A stretch of DNA of 64,000 bases from Xanthomarina sp. F1114 (GTDB lineage Bacteria > Bacteroidota > Bacteroidia > Flavobacteriales > Flavobacteriaceae): positions 1 to 64,000 of the forward strand of contig NZ_JAPMLL010000009.1 in NCBI RefSeq assembly GCF_026410255.1. Direction: 5' to 3'. Below, piece after piece: positions 36,689 through 43,655 of the stretch. Every line of letters begins with the position of its first letter. Within the stretch, counting starts at the first letter, position 1. A program made the position numbers and the translations under genes. Under the pieces are notes generated by a model, which ran no database searches, was not told where the DNA came from, and worked only from the letters and a program-made list of their open reading frames with translations.

Positions 36689-37933
36689 ATGAAAAAACAT
36701 TTTATAGCTGCTTTAGCAATCCTAATTTCTACTGTGACTTTTGCTCAGAAAAAGGAATTAAGAGAAGCGGAAAAAGCCATTAAGAAAAGTAATTTCGCAG
36801 AGGCTAAATCTATTTTAGGTCAGTTAGATCCCAATTCAATGGATGATAAGTATAAAGCCAATTATTATTATTTAAATGCTGAAGCTTTATACGCTAATGG
36901 TTCTGCAAATAACGACGATATAGCAAAAGCTCTAAAAAGCTTAGGTTTAATAGAAGAAGGCTTAGAAACCGAAACTGCCGAATTAAAAACAACTATGGTT
37001 CAATCGTTTGTTACACAGGCAAATGAAGCATACGAAGGTAAAGATTATAGTACATCTTCTAAGAATTTTGAAAATGCATATAGAGTTTCAACTAGAGACA
37101 CTCTGTATTTATACTATGCTGCAATTACAGCCTCTGGCGTACAGGAGTTCGATAGAGCACTGGTTCTATATGAAGAGCTAGACGACTTAGGTTATACCGG
37201 AATTGAAGTAGAATATTATGCCATAATAAAAGACTCTGGAGAAGAAGAGGTTTTTGCTAGCAAAACTATGAGAGACTTATCTGTTAAAAGCGGAACTCAT
37301 ATTAAACCAGCAGAACGTATTACCGAATCTAAAAGAGAGGAAATAGTGAAAGCTATTGCATCTATCTACAAAAGTAAAGGAGAAAATGATAAAGCCTTAA
37401 ATGCTATTTCTAAAGCAAGAAAAGAAAATCCAGAAGATTTAAACTTGTTAATTTCTGAAGCTAATTTATATTTTGAATTAGGAAATAATGAGAAATTTAA
37501 AGAATTGTTAGAAGTGGCTACGGCAAAAGATCCTAACAATGCTGAATTGCAATTTAACTTAGGAGTTTTATCTCAAGATTCTGGCGATTTAGATATGGCT
37601 AAGAAATATTATGATAAAGCTATCGAACTAGATCCATCTTATGTAAATGCTAAAATTAACATGGCGGCAATGATTTTAGGAAAAGAAAAAGCTTTAATTG
37701 AAGAAATGAACAGTCTTGGTGGTTCTCCAGCAGATAACAAACGTTACGATGAATTAAAAGCTCAACGTTTAGAAATTTATAAAAGTTCTATTCCTTACTT
37801 AGAATCTGTATTAGAAACGGATCCGTCTAATATCGATGCTGCTAAAACACTAATGAATATCTATAGTGCAACAGGTGATACAGCTAAACAAAAAGCAATG
37901 AAAGCTAAAGTAGAATCTTTAGGAGGAAATTAA
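36689..37933 (+). CDS. Exported TPR-repeat protein
   Basis: This 414-residue protein has a signal peptide (MKKHFIAALAILISTVTFAQ) and many tetratricopeptide repeats, for example FNLGVLSQDSGDLDMAKKYYDKAIELDPSYVNA and KALNAISKARKENPEDLNLL. It starts 28 nt after the gyrA stop and may be read from the same transcript. Periplasmic TPR proteins of this type often act as assembly scaffolds. No partner is identified. It is ended by a strong terminator that also serves the converging gene. Confidence 0.88.
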   Translation: MKKHFIAALAILISTVTFAQKKELREAEKAIKKSNFAEAKSILGQLDPNSMDDKYKANYYYLNAEALYANGSANNDDIAKALKSLGLIEEGLETETAELKTTMVQSFVTQANEAYEGKDYSTSSKNFENAYRVSTRDTLYLYYAAITASGVQEFDRALVLYEELDDLGYTGIEVEYYAIIKDSGEEEVFASKTMRDLSVKSGTHIKPAERITESKREEIVKAIASIYKSKGENDKALNAISKARKENPEDLNLLISEANLYFELGNNEKFKELLEVATAKDPNNAELQFNLGVLSQDSGDLDMAKKYYDKAIELDPSYVNAKINMAAMILGKEKALIEEMNSLGGSPADNKRYDELKAQRLEIYKSSIPYLESVLETDPSNIDAAKTLMNIYSATGDTAKQKAMKAKVESLGGN

Positions 37934-37946
37934 TTTCCTCTCCTAA

Positions 37947-37992
37947 GTGATATAAAAAAAGCTGCAATAATATGCAGCTTTTTTTATATCAC
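37947..37992. terminator. 20-bp terminator overlapping the stop codon of the NlpC/P60 gene
   Basis: A perfect 20-bp stem (37947-37966 with 37973-37992) has loop ATAATA and A7/T7 runs inside the stem. The stop codon of the converging gene (37984-37986) lies inside the 3' arm, so this one hairpin ends both units and includes coding sequence. Confidence 0.9.
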
Positions 37993-38733
37993 TTTTTTTA
38001 TAACTCGTAATTTATGAGTATGTCTGCGTATATCGTGATTGTAAATTCCAGAATGATCTAATCTGTCAATTCTAATTTTACCATGTGCGTGGATAATGTA
38101 GTTGTCTTCCATGATAATCCCTACATGAACAATTTGTCCCTCGCTATTATCAAAAAAGGCCAAATCTCCTGGCTCACTTTCTTCAATAAAACTTAAGGCT
38201 TCTCCTTGAGTTGCTTGCTGAGAAGCATCACGTAAAAGTTTGTAGCCATTTAGCTTATAAACCATCTGGGTAAATCCAGAACAATCTATTCCAAAAGGAG
38301 TTTTTCCTCCCCAGAGATAAGGAGCGTTTATATACATAAAAGCCGTTTCCAAAATATTAGACTTAGGCTTTTGCTCTTTAACAACATTGCCATCATGAGA
38401 ATGACCTAAAATAGAAAGTGCGTTTAAAGAAGCTCCTAACGGAATGGCATAGAGTTGTAAATCCGTATCTTCTACAAATTCAATTAAATCGTGCGATAAT
38501 ATGGGTGTTTCTAAATGAAGACCTTGATATTGTTCTTCAGTAATTTCAACGTATTGCTTATTGTCTATCCAACCTTCATACGTGTCGAAACCAAGACGAA
38601 TTTTGCTCCAATTTTTACGTTGTTCAAGCACTTTAAAATAATCGCCATACAGTACTTGCGAAACGAGTTCGCTAGTATCAGTTGGTTCAAATCTTAAAGG
38701 AACAATGCTTAAGTTACAAATTCCGTATTGCAT
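37984..38733 (-). CDS. NlpC/P60 peptidase with N-terminal SH3-like domains
   Basis: This 249-residue C40 peptidase has a catalytic C151 in GIDCSGF, H203 in VHVGI and a third polar residue H215 in IHAHG. Two bacterial SH3-like segments cover residues about 1-120 (DTSELVSQVLYGDYFKVLEQ and so on). The family cleaves gamma-D-glutamyl-diaminopimelate bonds in peptidoglycan peptides. There is no signal peptide (MQYGICNLSIVPLRFEPT), so it probably acts in the cytoplasm in murein-peptide recycling rather than on the wall. The 3' end overlaps the terminator stem. Confidence 0.88.
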   Translation of the reverse strand: MQYGICNLSIVPLRFEPTDTSELVSQVLYGDYFKVLEQRKNWSKIRLGFDTYEGWIDNKQYVEITEEQYQGLHLETPILSHDLIEFVEDTDLQLYAIPLGASLNALSILGHSHDGNVVKEQKPKSNILETAFMYINAPYLWGGKTPFGIDCSGFTQMVYKLNGYKLLRDASQQATQGEALSFIEESEPGDLAFFDNSEGQIVHVGIIMEDNYIIHAHGKIRIDRLDHSGIYNHDIRRHTHKLRVIKKVI

Positions 38734-38852
38734 AAAATGATTCTATCTTTGATATTACTATTAACTATTTTATGCACTTAAATAAGTAAAAAGTAATAAA
38801 AACATAATTTAGTTGATGTCTTATAATCAATAAATAATAACAATAAAAAATA

Positions 38853-40031
38853 TTAGTTTCTTTCAATAACAACAGCCGAAGCCCCGCCACCACCATTACA
38901 AATGGCAGCTGCACCAATTTTGGCATTGTTTTGTTCTAAAACATTTAATAGAGTAATTAATATTCTTACTCCAGAACAACCTAGTGGGTGACCTAAAGAA
39001 ACAGCACCACCGTTAACGTTTACATTGCTATCGTTAAGGCCTAAAATTTTCATATTAGCTAAGCCAACTATAGAAAATGCTTCATTAAATTCAAAGTATT
39101 CCACATCTTTTAGAGAAACTCCAGCTCGGTTTAAAGCTTTTGGTAGTGCTTTTGCTGGTGCGGTAGTAAACCATTCCGGTTCGTGAGCTGCATCTGCATA
39201 ACCTGTAATTGTAGCTAGTGGCTTTAAACCTAATTCTAAGGCTTTTTCTTTGCTCATTAAAACCATTGCTCCAGCACCATCATTAATAGTAGAAGAGTTG
39301 GCAGCTGTTACTGTTCCGTCTTTTGTAAAAGCAGGACGTAAAGCTGGTATTTTATCTAATTTGACATTGATAAATTCTTCGTCTTTAGAAACAACAATAG
39401 CATCTCCACGACGCTGAGGAACTTCAACAGGAACAACTTCATTATCGAATTTTCCAGCTTCCCAAGCAGCAGCAGAACGTTTGTAGGATTGAACAGCAAA
39501 GGCATCTTGATCTTCGCGAGAGAACTTATATTCTGTAGCACAAGCATCGGCACAAACTCCCATGGCATTGTTGTCGTATGCATCAACTAGACCGTCTTTT
39601 TGCATTCCGTCTTCCATCTTTGCCGGACCAAATTTTGTTCCAGAACGTGCATGGTAATAATGCGGAATTAAACTCATGTTCTCCATTCCTCCAGCTACAA
39701 TAATATCGGCATCTCCTAAAGCAATAGCTTGAGCAGCTTGCATAACACTTTTCATTCCAGAAGCACAAACTTTATTTACCGTTGTACATGGAACAGTATT
39801 TGGAAGTCCAGCATAAATAGCAGCTTGCCTAGCAGGAGCTTGTCCAGTTCCCGCTTGTACCACGTTACCCATGATAACTTCTTGAACTAAATTAGGGTCA
39901 AGGTTTATTTTATCTAAAGCACCTTTAATAGCTACTGCGCCCAATCTTGGTGCAGGTATACTAGATAAAGATCCTAAAAAACTTCCTATTGGCGTTCTTG
40001 CGGCAGACACTATTACAACTTCTTTGCTCAT
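38853..40031 (-). CDS. Acetyl-CoA C-acyltransferase (thiolase)
   Basis: This 392-residue thiolase has a nucleophile C89 in NKVCASGMKS, the histidine-containing GGAVSLGHPLGCSG motif and the second cysteine in ICNGGGGAS. Length and motifs match the biosynthetic/degradative acetyl-CoA acetyltransferase family, and sequence alone does not separate the two roles. No other beta-oxidation genes are near. It has its own -7 candidate and is divergent from the PgpH gene. Confidence 0.94.
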   Translation of the reverse strand: MSKEVVIVSAARTPIGSFLGSLSSIPAPRLGAVAIKGALDKINLDPNLVQEVIMGNVVQAGTGQAPARQAAIYAGLPNTVPCTTVNKVCASGMKSVMQAAQAIALGDADIIVAGGMENMSLIPHYYHARSGTKFGPAKMEDGMQKDGLVDAYDNNAMGVCADACATEYKFSREDQDAFAVQSYKRSAAAWEAGKFDNEVVPVEVPQRRGDAIVVSKDEEFINVKLDKIPALRPAFTKDGTVTAANSSTINDGAGAMVLMSKEKALELGLKPLATITGYADAAHEPEWFTTAPAKALPKALNRAGVSLKDVEYFEFNEAFSIVGLANMKILGLNDSNVNVNGGAVSLGHPLGCSGVRILITLLNVLEQNNAKIGAAAICNGGGGASAVVIERN

Positions 40032-40058
40032 TTTATACGGATTTAAATTTTATTCACG

Positions 40059-40066
40059 CAAAATTA
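40059..40066 (-). promoter_or_regulatory. Candidate -7 element for the thiolase gene
   Basis: The complement reads TAATTTTG, fitting TAnnTTTG. It is 28 nt before the thiolase ATG at 40031. Confidence 0.4.
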
Positions 40067-40133
40067 GTCATTTTTTCAGAGAATTTAGAATGTTTAGAAT
40101 AATATAAGTAATCAATTTCGCTGTTATTTTTAT

Positions 40134-40141
40134 TACATTTG
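40134..40141 (+). promoter_or_regulatory. Candidate -7 element for the PgpH-like gene
   Basis: TACATTTG fits TAnnTTTG and lies 18 nt before the ATG at 40160. The -33 TTG is lacking. Confidence 0.45.
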
Positions 40142-40159
40142 AATACTTGAACCTTATCA

Positions 40160-42208
40160 ATGAAAGACTTTACTAATTATCTATATAGAAATCATTCTCT
40201 TGCTTATAAACTGATTCTCTTTATAAGTGCCACGTTTTTAATTGTTTATTTATTCCCTAAGAGCGGTAAGTTTAAATATAATTTTGAAAGAGGAAAGCCA
40301 TGGCAATCAGAAAATCTGTATGCGCCTTTCGATTTTGCCATTAAAAAAACTGATGAAGAAATTAATGCAGAAAAGAAAAACATTAGGGATAATTCTATTC
40401 TGTATTTTAATGTAGATACCAAAACAAAAGAAAGAGTTATTTCTGGGTTTAAATCTGAGTTTAAAATAGAACTACCTGATTCGTTGGTGACTTCAAATAA
40501 AAACGAATTATATAAGCTTGGACTTAACCTTATTAATACATTTTATGCCAATGGAGTTTTGGACGAAGATTACAGTTTTTCTGAAAATAAAAAGGTTGTT
40601 CTTCTAGAAGGCCGAATAGAGAAGCAAACCGTAAAATATTCTGATTTAATTAAGCAAAATAACATTAGAGATATAATAACTAAGGTGCTTGTTAAAGATG
40701 GTTTAACCGAATTTCAAATTCCTTTTATATCCTTGTTTTTTGATATTATAGAACCCAATCTTACTTATGATAAAACATTTACAGAAAAAGCGGTTCAAAG
40801 CGATATAGAAAAAATTTCTTACACCAGAGGTAGCGTAGAAAAGGAAACTTTAATTATATCAAAAGGAGAAGTAGTAGAAGGCGATAAATTTCAAAAATTA
40901 AAATCTTTAGAATCTGAATATGAGTCTCAGATTTGGACTAAATCTAATTATTATTGGATTGTTTTTGCTTATACATTATTAGTGTCTTTGGCTTTGCTTA
41001 TGCTTTTGTTATTTTTAAGAAAATATAGGAACGACATTTTTGAAAATAATACCAAGGTGACATTTATATTTTTTAATGTCCTTTTAATGGTTTTTCTAAC
41101 CACTTTAGTAATTAATTATAATTCACAATATATTTATGTAGTTCCTTTGTGTATTTTACCTTTAGTTTTAAAGGCGTTTTTTGATGCACGCTTAGGTTTA
41201 TTTACTCATGTAATTACTGTTCTTTTGTTAGGTTCAATTGTGCCTAATAGTTACGAATATATGTTTCTTCAAATAATTGCAGGAATAGTAACTATACTAA
41301 CGGTATCTGAACTATATAAACGAGCCAACTTGTTTATTTCAGTGGGTCAAATTACACTTATTTATATAATTGCATATTTTGCTTTTTTTGTTATTCATGA
41401 AGGAAGTGTAGATAACCTACAATGGGAAACCTTTGGAATGTTTATACTTTGTGGTTTAGCCACTTTATTTGTTCAGCCTTTAATTTATGCGTACGAAAAA
41501 CTTTTCGGATTAGTTTCAGATGTGTCACTTTTAGAACTTTCCGACACCAATACAAAGCTACTAAAAGAATTATCTAATAAAGCTCCTGGAACTTTTCACC
41601 ACTCTTTAAATGTCGCTAATTTGGCTGAGGCTTCTGCTAACGAAATTGGAGCAAATGCCATGTTAGTTAGAGTAGGGGCATTATATCACGATATCGGAAA
41701 AATGATGAATCCTACATATTTTACCGAAAATCAATCTACAGGAATTAATCCGCACGATGAGTTGTCTTCCAGAGAAAGTGCAAAAATTATTATCGATCAT
41801 GTAATTAATGGGATTGAAATAGCTAAAAAGAACAATTTACCAGATCGAGTTATCGATTTTATAAGAACCCATCACGGAACTAGTGTGGTTTATTATTTTT
41901 ATAAAAAGGAAAAAGATATAGATGAATTAACAGATAAGCGGTTATTTACTTATCCTGGTCCAAAGCCTTTTAGTAAAGAAACAGCTATTTTAATGATGTG
42001 TGATAGTGTAGAAGCAGCTTCAAAAAGTTTAAAGGAGCCAACTTCTACAAAAATTGATGCTTTTGTAGAAAAAATCATAAATAAACAGATGGTTGACGAG
42101 CAATTTTTAAATGCGAACATAACTTTTAAAGAAATTCAAACAATAAAAAAAGTGCTAAAACGCAAGCTTGCAAACATTTATCATTTGCGAATTGAATATC
42201 CCGAATAA
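40160..42208 (+). CDS. PgpH-type 7TM-HD phosphodiesterase
   Basis: This 682-residue membrane protein has one N-terminal helix, then an extracytoplasmic 7TMR-HDED domain (residues about 45-260) and about seven transmembrane helices (260-445). A C-terminal HD domain has HHSLNVANLAEASANEIGA, the GALYHDIGK motif and IRTHHGTS. PgpH-type enzymes hydrolyse c-di-AMP to pApA. That substrate is inferred from the family, since no cyclase is in the window. It ends about 26 nt upstream of the tRNA operon promoter. Confidence 0.92.
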   Translation: MKDFTNYLYRNHSLAYKLILFISATFLIVYLFPKSGKFKYNFERGKPWQSENLYAPFDFAIKKTDEEINAEKKNIRDNSILYFNVDTKTKERVISGFKSEFKIELPDSLVTSNKNELYKLGLNLINTFYANGVLDEDYSFSENKKVVLLEGRIEKQTVKYSDLIKQNNIRDIITKVLVKDGLTEFQIPFISLFFDIIEPNLTYDKTFTEKAVQSDIEKISYTRGSVEKETLIISKGEVVEGDKFQKLKSLESEYESQIWTKSNYYWIVFAYTLLVSLALLMLLLFLRKYRNDIFENNTKVTFIFFNVLLMVFLTTLVINYNSQYIYVVPLCILPLVLKAFFDARLGLFTHVITVLLLGSIVPNSYEYMFLQIIAGIVTILTVSELYKRANLFISVGQITLIYIIAYFAFFVIHEGSVDNLQWETFGMFILCGLATLFVQPLIYAYEKLFGLVSDVSLLELSDTNTKLLKELSNKAPGTFHHSLNVANLAEASANEIGANAMLVRVGALYHDIGKMMNPTYFTENQSTGINPHDELSSRESAKIIIDHVINGIEIAKKNNLPDRVIDFIRTHHGTSVVYYFYKKEKDIDELTDKRLFTYPGPKPFSKETAILMMCDSVEAASKSLKEPTSTKIDAFVEKIINKQMVDEQFLNANITFKEIQTIKKVLKRKLANIYHLRIEYPE

Positions 42209-42233
42209 TTATTAAAAATTTTAGAGAAAAGAT

Positions 42234-42264
42234 TTGCGTTCTTTAAGAAGAAGATATACATTTG
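42234..42264 (+). promoter_or_regulatory. Promoter of the tRNA-Ser-Pro-Arg operon
   Basis: TTG at 42234-42236 and TACATTTG at 42257-42264 are separated by 20 nt, a full Bacteroidota consensus promoter. The predicted +1 is near 42270, about 38 nt before the first tRNA. This is the best-matched promoter seen in the window. Confidence 0.75.
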
Positions 42265-42307
42265 CATCCGCATTCAAAAACAAATGCTGAGTTCATACAA
42301 ATTTACT

Positions 42308-42396
42308 GGAGAGGTGCCTGAGTGGCCGAAAGGAGCGGTTTGCTAAATCGTCGTAGGTGGAAACACTTACCCAGGGTTCGAATCCCTGTCTCTCCG
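42308..42396 (+). tRNA. tRNA-Ser(GCT)
   Basis: This 89-nt class II tRNA has a long variable arm. The acceptor GGAGAGG pairs with TCTCTCC, the anticodon GCT lies in the loop TTGCTAA, and the T-loop reads GGTTCGAATCC. The CCA end is not encoded. It is first in a three-tRNA operon. Confidence 0.96.
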
Positions 42397-42422
42397 CTTT
42401 ATTTTTAACAGATAACTGTTAT

Positions 42423-42497
42423 CGGGGTGTAGCGTAGCCCGGTTATCGCGCCGCGTTTGGGACGCGGAGGTCGCAGGTTCGAATCCTGCCACCCCGA
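42423..42497 (+). tRNA. tRNA-Pro(TGG)
   Basis: This 75-nt tRNA has acceptor CGGGGTG/CACCCCG and the anticodon stem-loop GCGTTTGGGACGC with anticodon TGG, with a T-arm AGGTTCGAATCCT. The discriminator is A, and CCA is not encoded. It is the second tRNA of the operon. The antisense strand can be read as a small protein with many prolines, which is a known artefact. Confidence 0.95.
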
Positions 42498-42515
42498 CAA
42501 ATTTTTAAGAGTTAC

Positions 42516-42589
42516 GGGCTCGTAGCTCAGCTGGATAGAGCACCTCCCTTCTAAGGAGGCGGTCACAGGTTCGAATCCTGTCGGGCTCA
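42516..42589 (+). tRNA. tRNA-Arg(TCT)
   Basis: This 74-nt tRNA has the anticodon stem-loop CCTCCCTTCTAAGGAGG with anticodon TCT. The acceptor stem GGGCTCG/CGGGCTC has two wobble pairs, and the discriminator is A. Its 3' half (from 42560) is repeated perfectly at 42906. This copy is intact and should be the functional tRNA. Confidence 0.96.
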
Positions 42590-42628
42590 CACAAGACTTC
42601 ACTAGTAATAGTGGGGTTTTTTTGTTTT
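42560..42628 (+). repeat. Proximal 69-bp direct repeat: tRNA-Arg 3' end plus terminator
   Basis: This 69-bp sequence runs from the base before the tRNA variable region (CGGTCACAGG) through the 3' end of tRNA-Arg and the terminator hairpin to the T-run and GTTTT. It is identical in all 69 positions to 42906-42974. Confidence 0.95.
42597..42628 (+). terminator. Terminator of the tRNA operon
   Basis: An 8-bp stem (42597-42604 with 42609-42616, including two G-T pairs) has loop GTAA and is followed by T7-G-T4. It is part of the duplicated 69-bp repeat. Confidence 0.8.
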
Positions 42629-42630
42629 AT

Positions 42631-42885
42631 ATGGAATTCTATACTTATATACTTTATTCAAAAAACATAGATAGTTATTATGTTGGTCATACTGGCGATT
42701 CGTTAGAAGAGCGCTTACGTAAACATAATACAAACCACAAAGGCTATACTGGTAAAACAAACGATTGGGCTATTGTTTATAAAGAACTTTATGTTAGCAA
42801 AACTGAAGCCTACGCAAGAGAAAGGTATATTAAAAAACAAAAGTCCAGAGTTTATATTGAGCAATTAATAAGTTCTGCTAAATAG
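42631..42885 (+). CDS. Small GIY-YIG nuclease domain protein
   Basis: This 84-residue protein is just the URI-type GIY-YIG core. The paired motif is Y4TYIL and Y16YVG, the catalytic Arg region is LEERLRKHN (R28 to H32), and the metal-binding Glu is E64 in AYARERYIKK. The ATG at 42631 was preferred to an in-frame TTG 9 nt upstream. It lies 3 nt after the terminator T-run of the tRNA operon, so expression must come from terminator readthrough or a weak promoter. The TAG stop codon lies in sequence copied from the tRNA-Arg D arm. It could act as a homing-like endonuclease. Confidence 0.85.
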   Translation: MEFYTYILYSKNIDSYYVGHTGDSLEERLRKHNTNHKGYTGKTNDWAIVYKELYVSKTEAYARERYIKKQKSRVYIEQLISSAK

Positions 42886-42935
42886 AGCATCCCGATTCAT
42901 CGGGACGGTCACAGGTTCGAATCCTGTCGGGCTCA
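42882..42935 (+). pseudogene. Truncated tRNA-Arg copy with replaced anticodon arm
   Basis: It begins with ATAGAGCA, identical to the D-arm end of tRNA-Arg, and from 42906 on matches its 3' half exactly. The 17-nt anticodon arm is replaced by a 16-nt palindrome, TCCCGATTCATCGGGA. The 5' acceptor strand is missing, so it cannot fold as a tRNA. It overlaps the stop codon of the GIY-YIG gene. Confidence 0.8.
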
Positions 42936-42974
42936 CACAAGACTTCACTAGTAATAGTGGGGTTTTTTTGTTTT
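42906..42974 (+). repeat. Distal 69-bp direct repeat
   Basis: This is the perfect second copy of 42560-42628 at an offset of 346 bp, including the terminator hairpin (42943-42962) and T-run. It probably ends the GIY-YIG transcript. Confidence 0.95.
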
Positions 42975-43014
42975 TATGAGAAATAAAATTACTATTTCTA
43001 AGAATTCGCTTTTA

Positions 43015-43452
43015 TTAACTCACAATAAAAATTAAAACCTCAATGGGAATATCCCCCGTAATTGTATACAAAACGGTGTTATAGCTTCCTTTTCCTTGAC
43101 GCAGATATTTGCCATCAAAAGTGTATAGAACTTTTTTATAATCGCCCTTACCTTCTCTAATAAATTCTCCATCCCAAGTAAAAAGTACGTCTTTATAGTC
43201 TCCTTTCCCTTTTCTTAAATATTTTCCATCCCAAGTCGCTAAAACGAGATTGTAATCTCCTTTTCCTTTTCGGAAATATTTGCCGTCATAAGTGACTAAT
43301 ACATTGTTATACATGCCTTTACCTTGTCGTAAATATTTTCCATCCCATGTAAATACAACTTCCTTATAATCACCTTTGCCTGCTCTAATATATGTTTGAG
43401 CATCTATTAAAAAAGATGAAAATAGAAGTGTAAGAGTTAAGATAAACCTCAT
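43015..43452 (-). CDS. Secreted protein of six 19-residue repeats
   Basis: The protein has 145 residues after a start set at 43452. It begins with signal peptide MRFILTLTLLFSSFLIDAQ, and the mature part from residue 21 to 134 is six near-exact 19-residue repeats. The consensus is Y-L-R-x-G-K-G-D-Y-K-x-V-L-x-T-W-D-G-K. The repeats begin at residues 21, 40, 59, 78, 97 and 116. Each should form two strands with a Gly turn, giving a beta-solenoid or propeller-like stack. A hydrophobic tail of 11 residues (IPIEVLIFIVS) follows. I do not recognise the family. An in-frame TTG 18 nt upstream was rejected as a start because it would break up the signal peptide. Confidence 0.8.
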   Translation of the reverse strand: MRFILTLTLLFSSFLIDAQTYIRAGKGDYKEVVFTWDGKYLRQGKGMYNNVLVTYDGKYFRKGKGDYNLVLATWDGKYLRKGKGDYKDVLFTWDGEFIREGKGDYKKVLYTFDGKYLRQGKGSYNTVLYTITGDIPIEVLIFIVS

Positions 43453-43655
43453 GTTTTGTTTAATTGACAAGTTTTAGATGAGATATTCTCATTTTAATAT
43501 TCATTTTCAATAGTTATCTTCTTCTTAATAAAAACAAAATGTAGTCTAAAACATCAGAAATAGCTATTACTTGTTTAAACCATATTAAATGTAATTATCA
43601 TGCTATTATTTTTATAGGCAAGAGGAAAAAGAATATAATTTCAAGACTTTCTGAT

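Larger units (their letters stand above)
42560..42974 (+). mobile_element. Candidate tRNA-Arg-associated GIY-YIG module bounded by 69-bp direct repeats
   Basis: Two perfect 69-bp repeats of the tRNA-Arg 3' end plus terminator flank one GIY-YIG nuclease gene. One repeat plus the spacer gives a 346-bp unit. This looks like the result of an insertion or duplication that rebuilt a tRNA 3' end, as att sites of integrative elements do, but no integrase is present. The classification as mobile is inference. Confidence 0.55.

Noticed and set aside
42405-42602. A minus-strand open frame of 65 codons across the tRNA operon
   Set aside because: It is the antisense of tRNA-Pro and tRNA-Arg, and the translation (NLRPPRPKRG type) is a classic artefact of reading tRNA genes backwards.
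43513-43655. Possible small gene or RNA in the AT-rich gap between the 19-residue-repeat gene and the HAD gene
   Set aside because: There is no open frame with a start, no hairpin and no promoter match. It looks like ordinary intergenic sequence.
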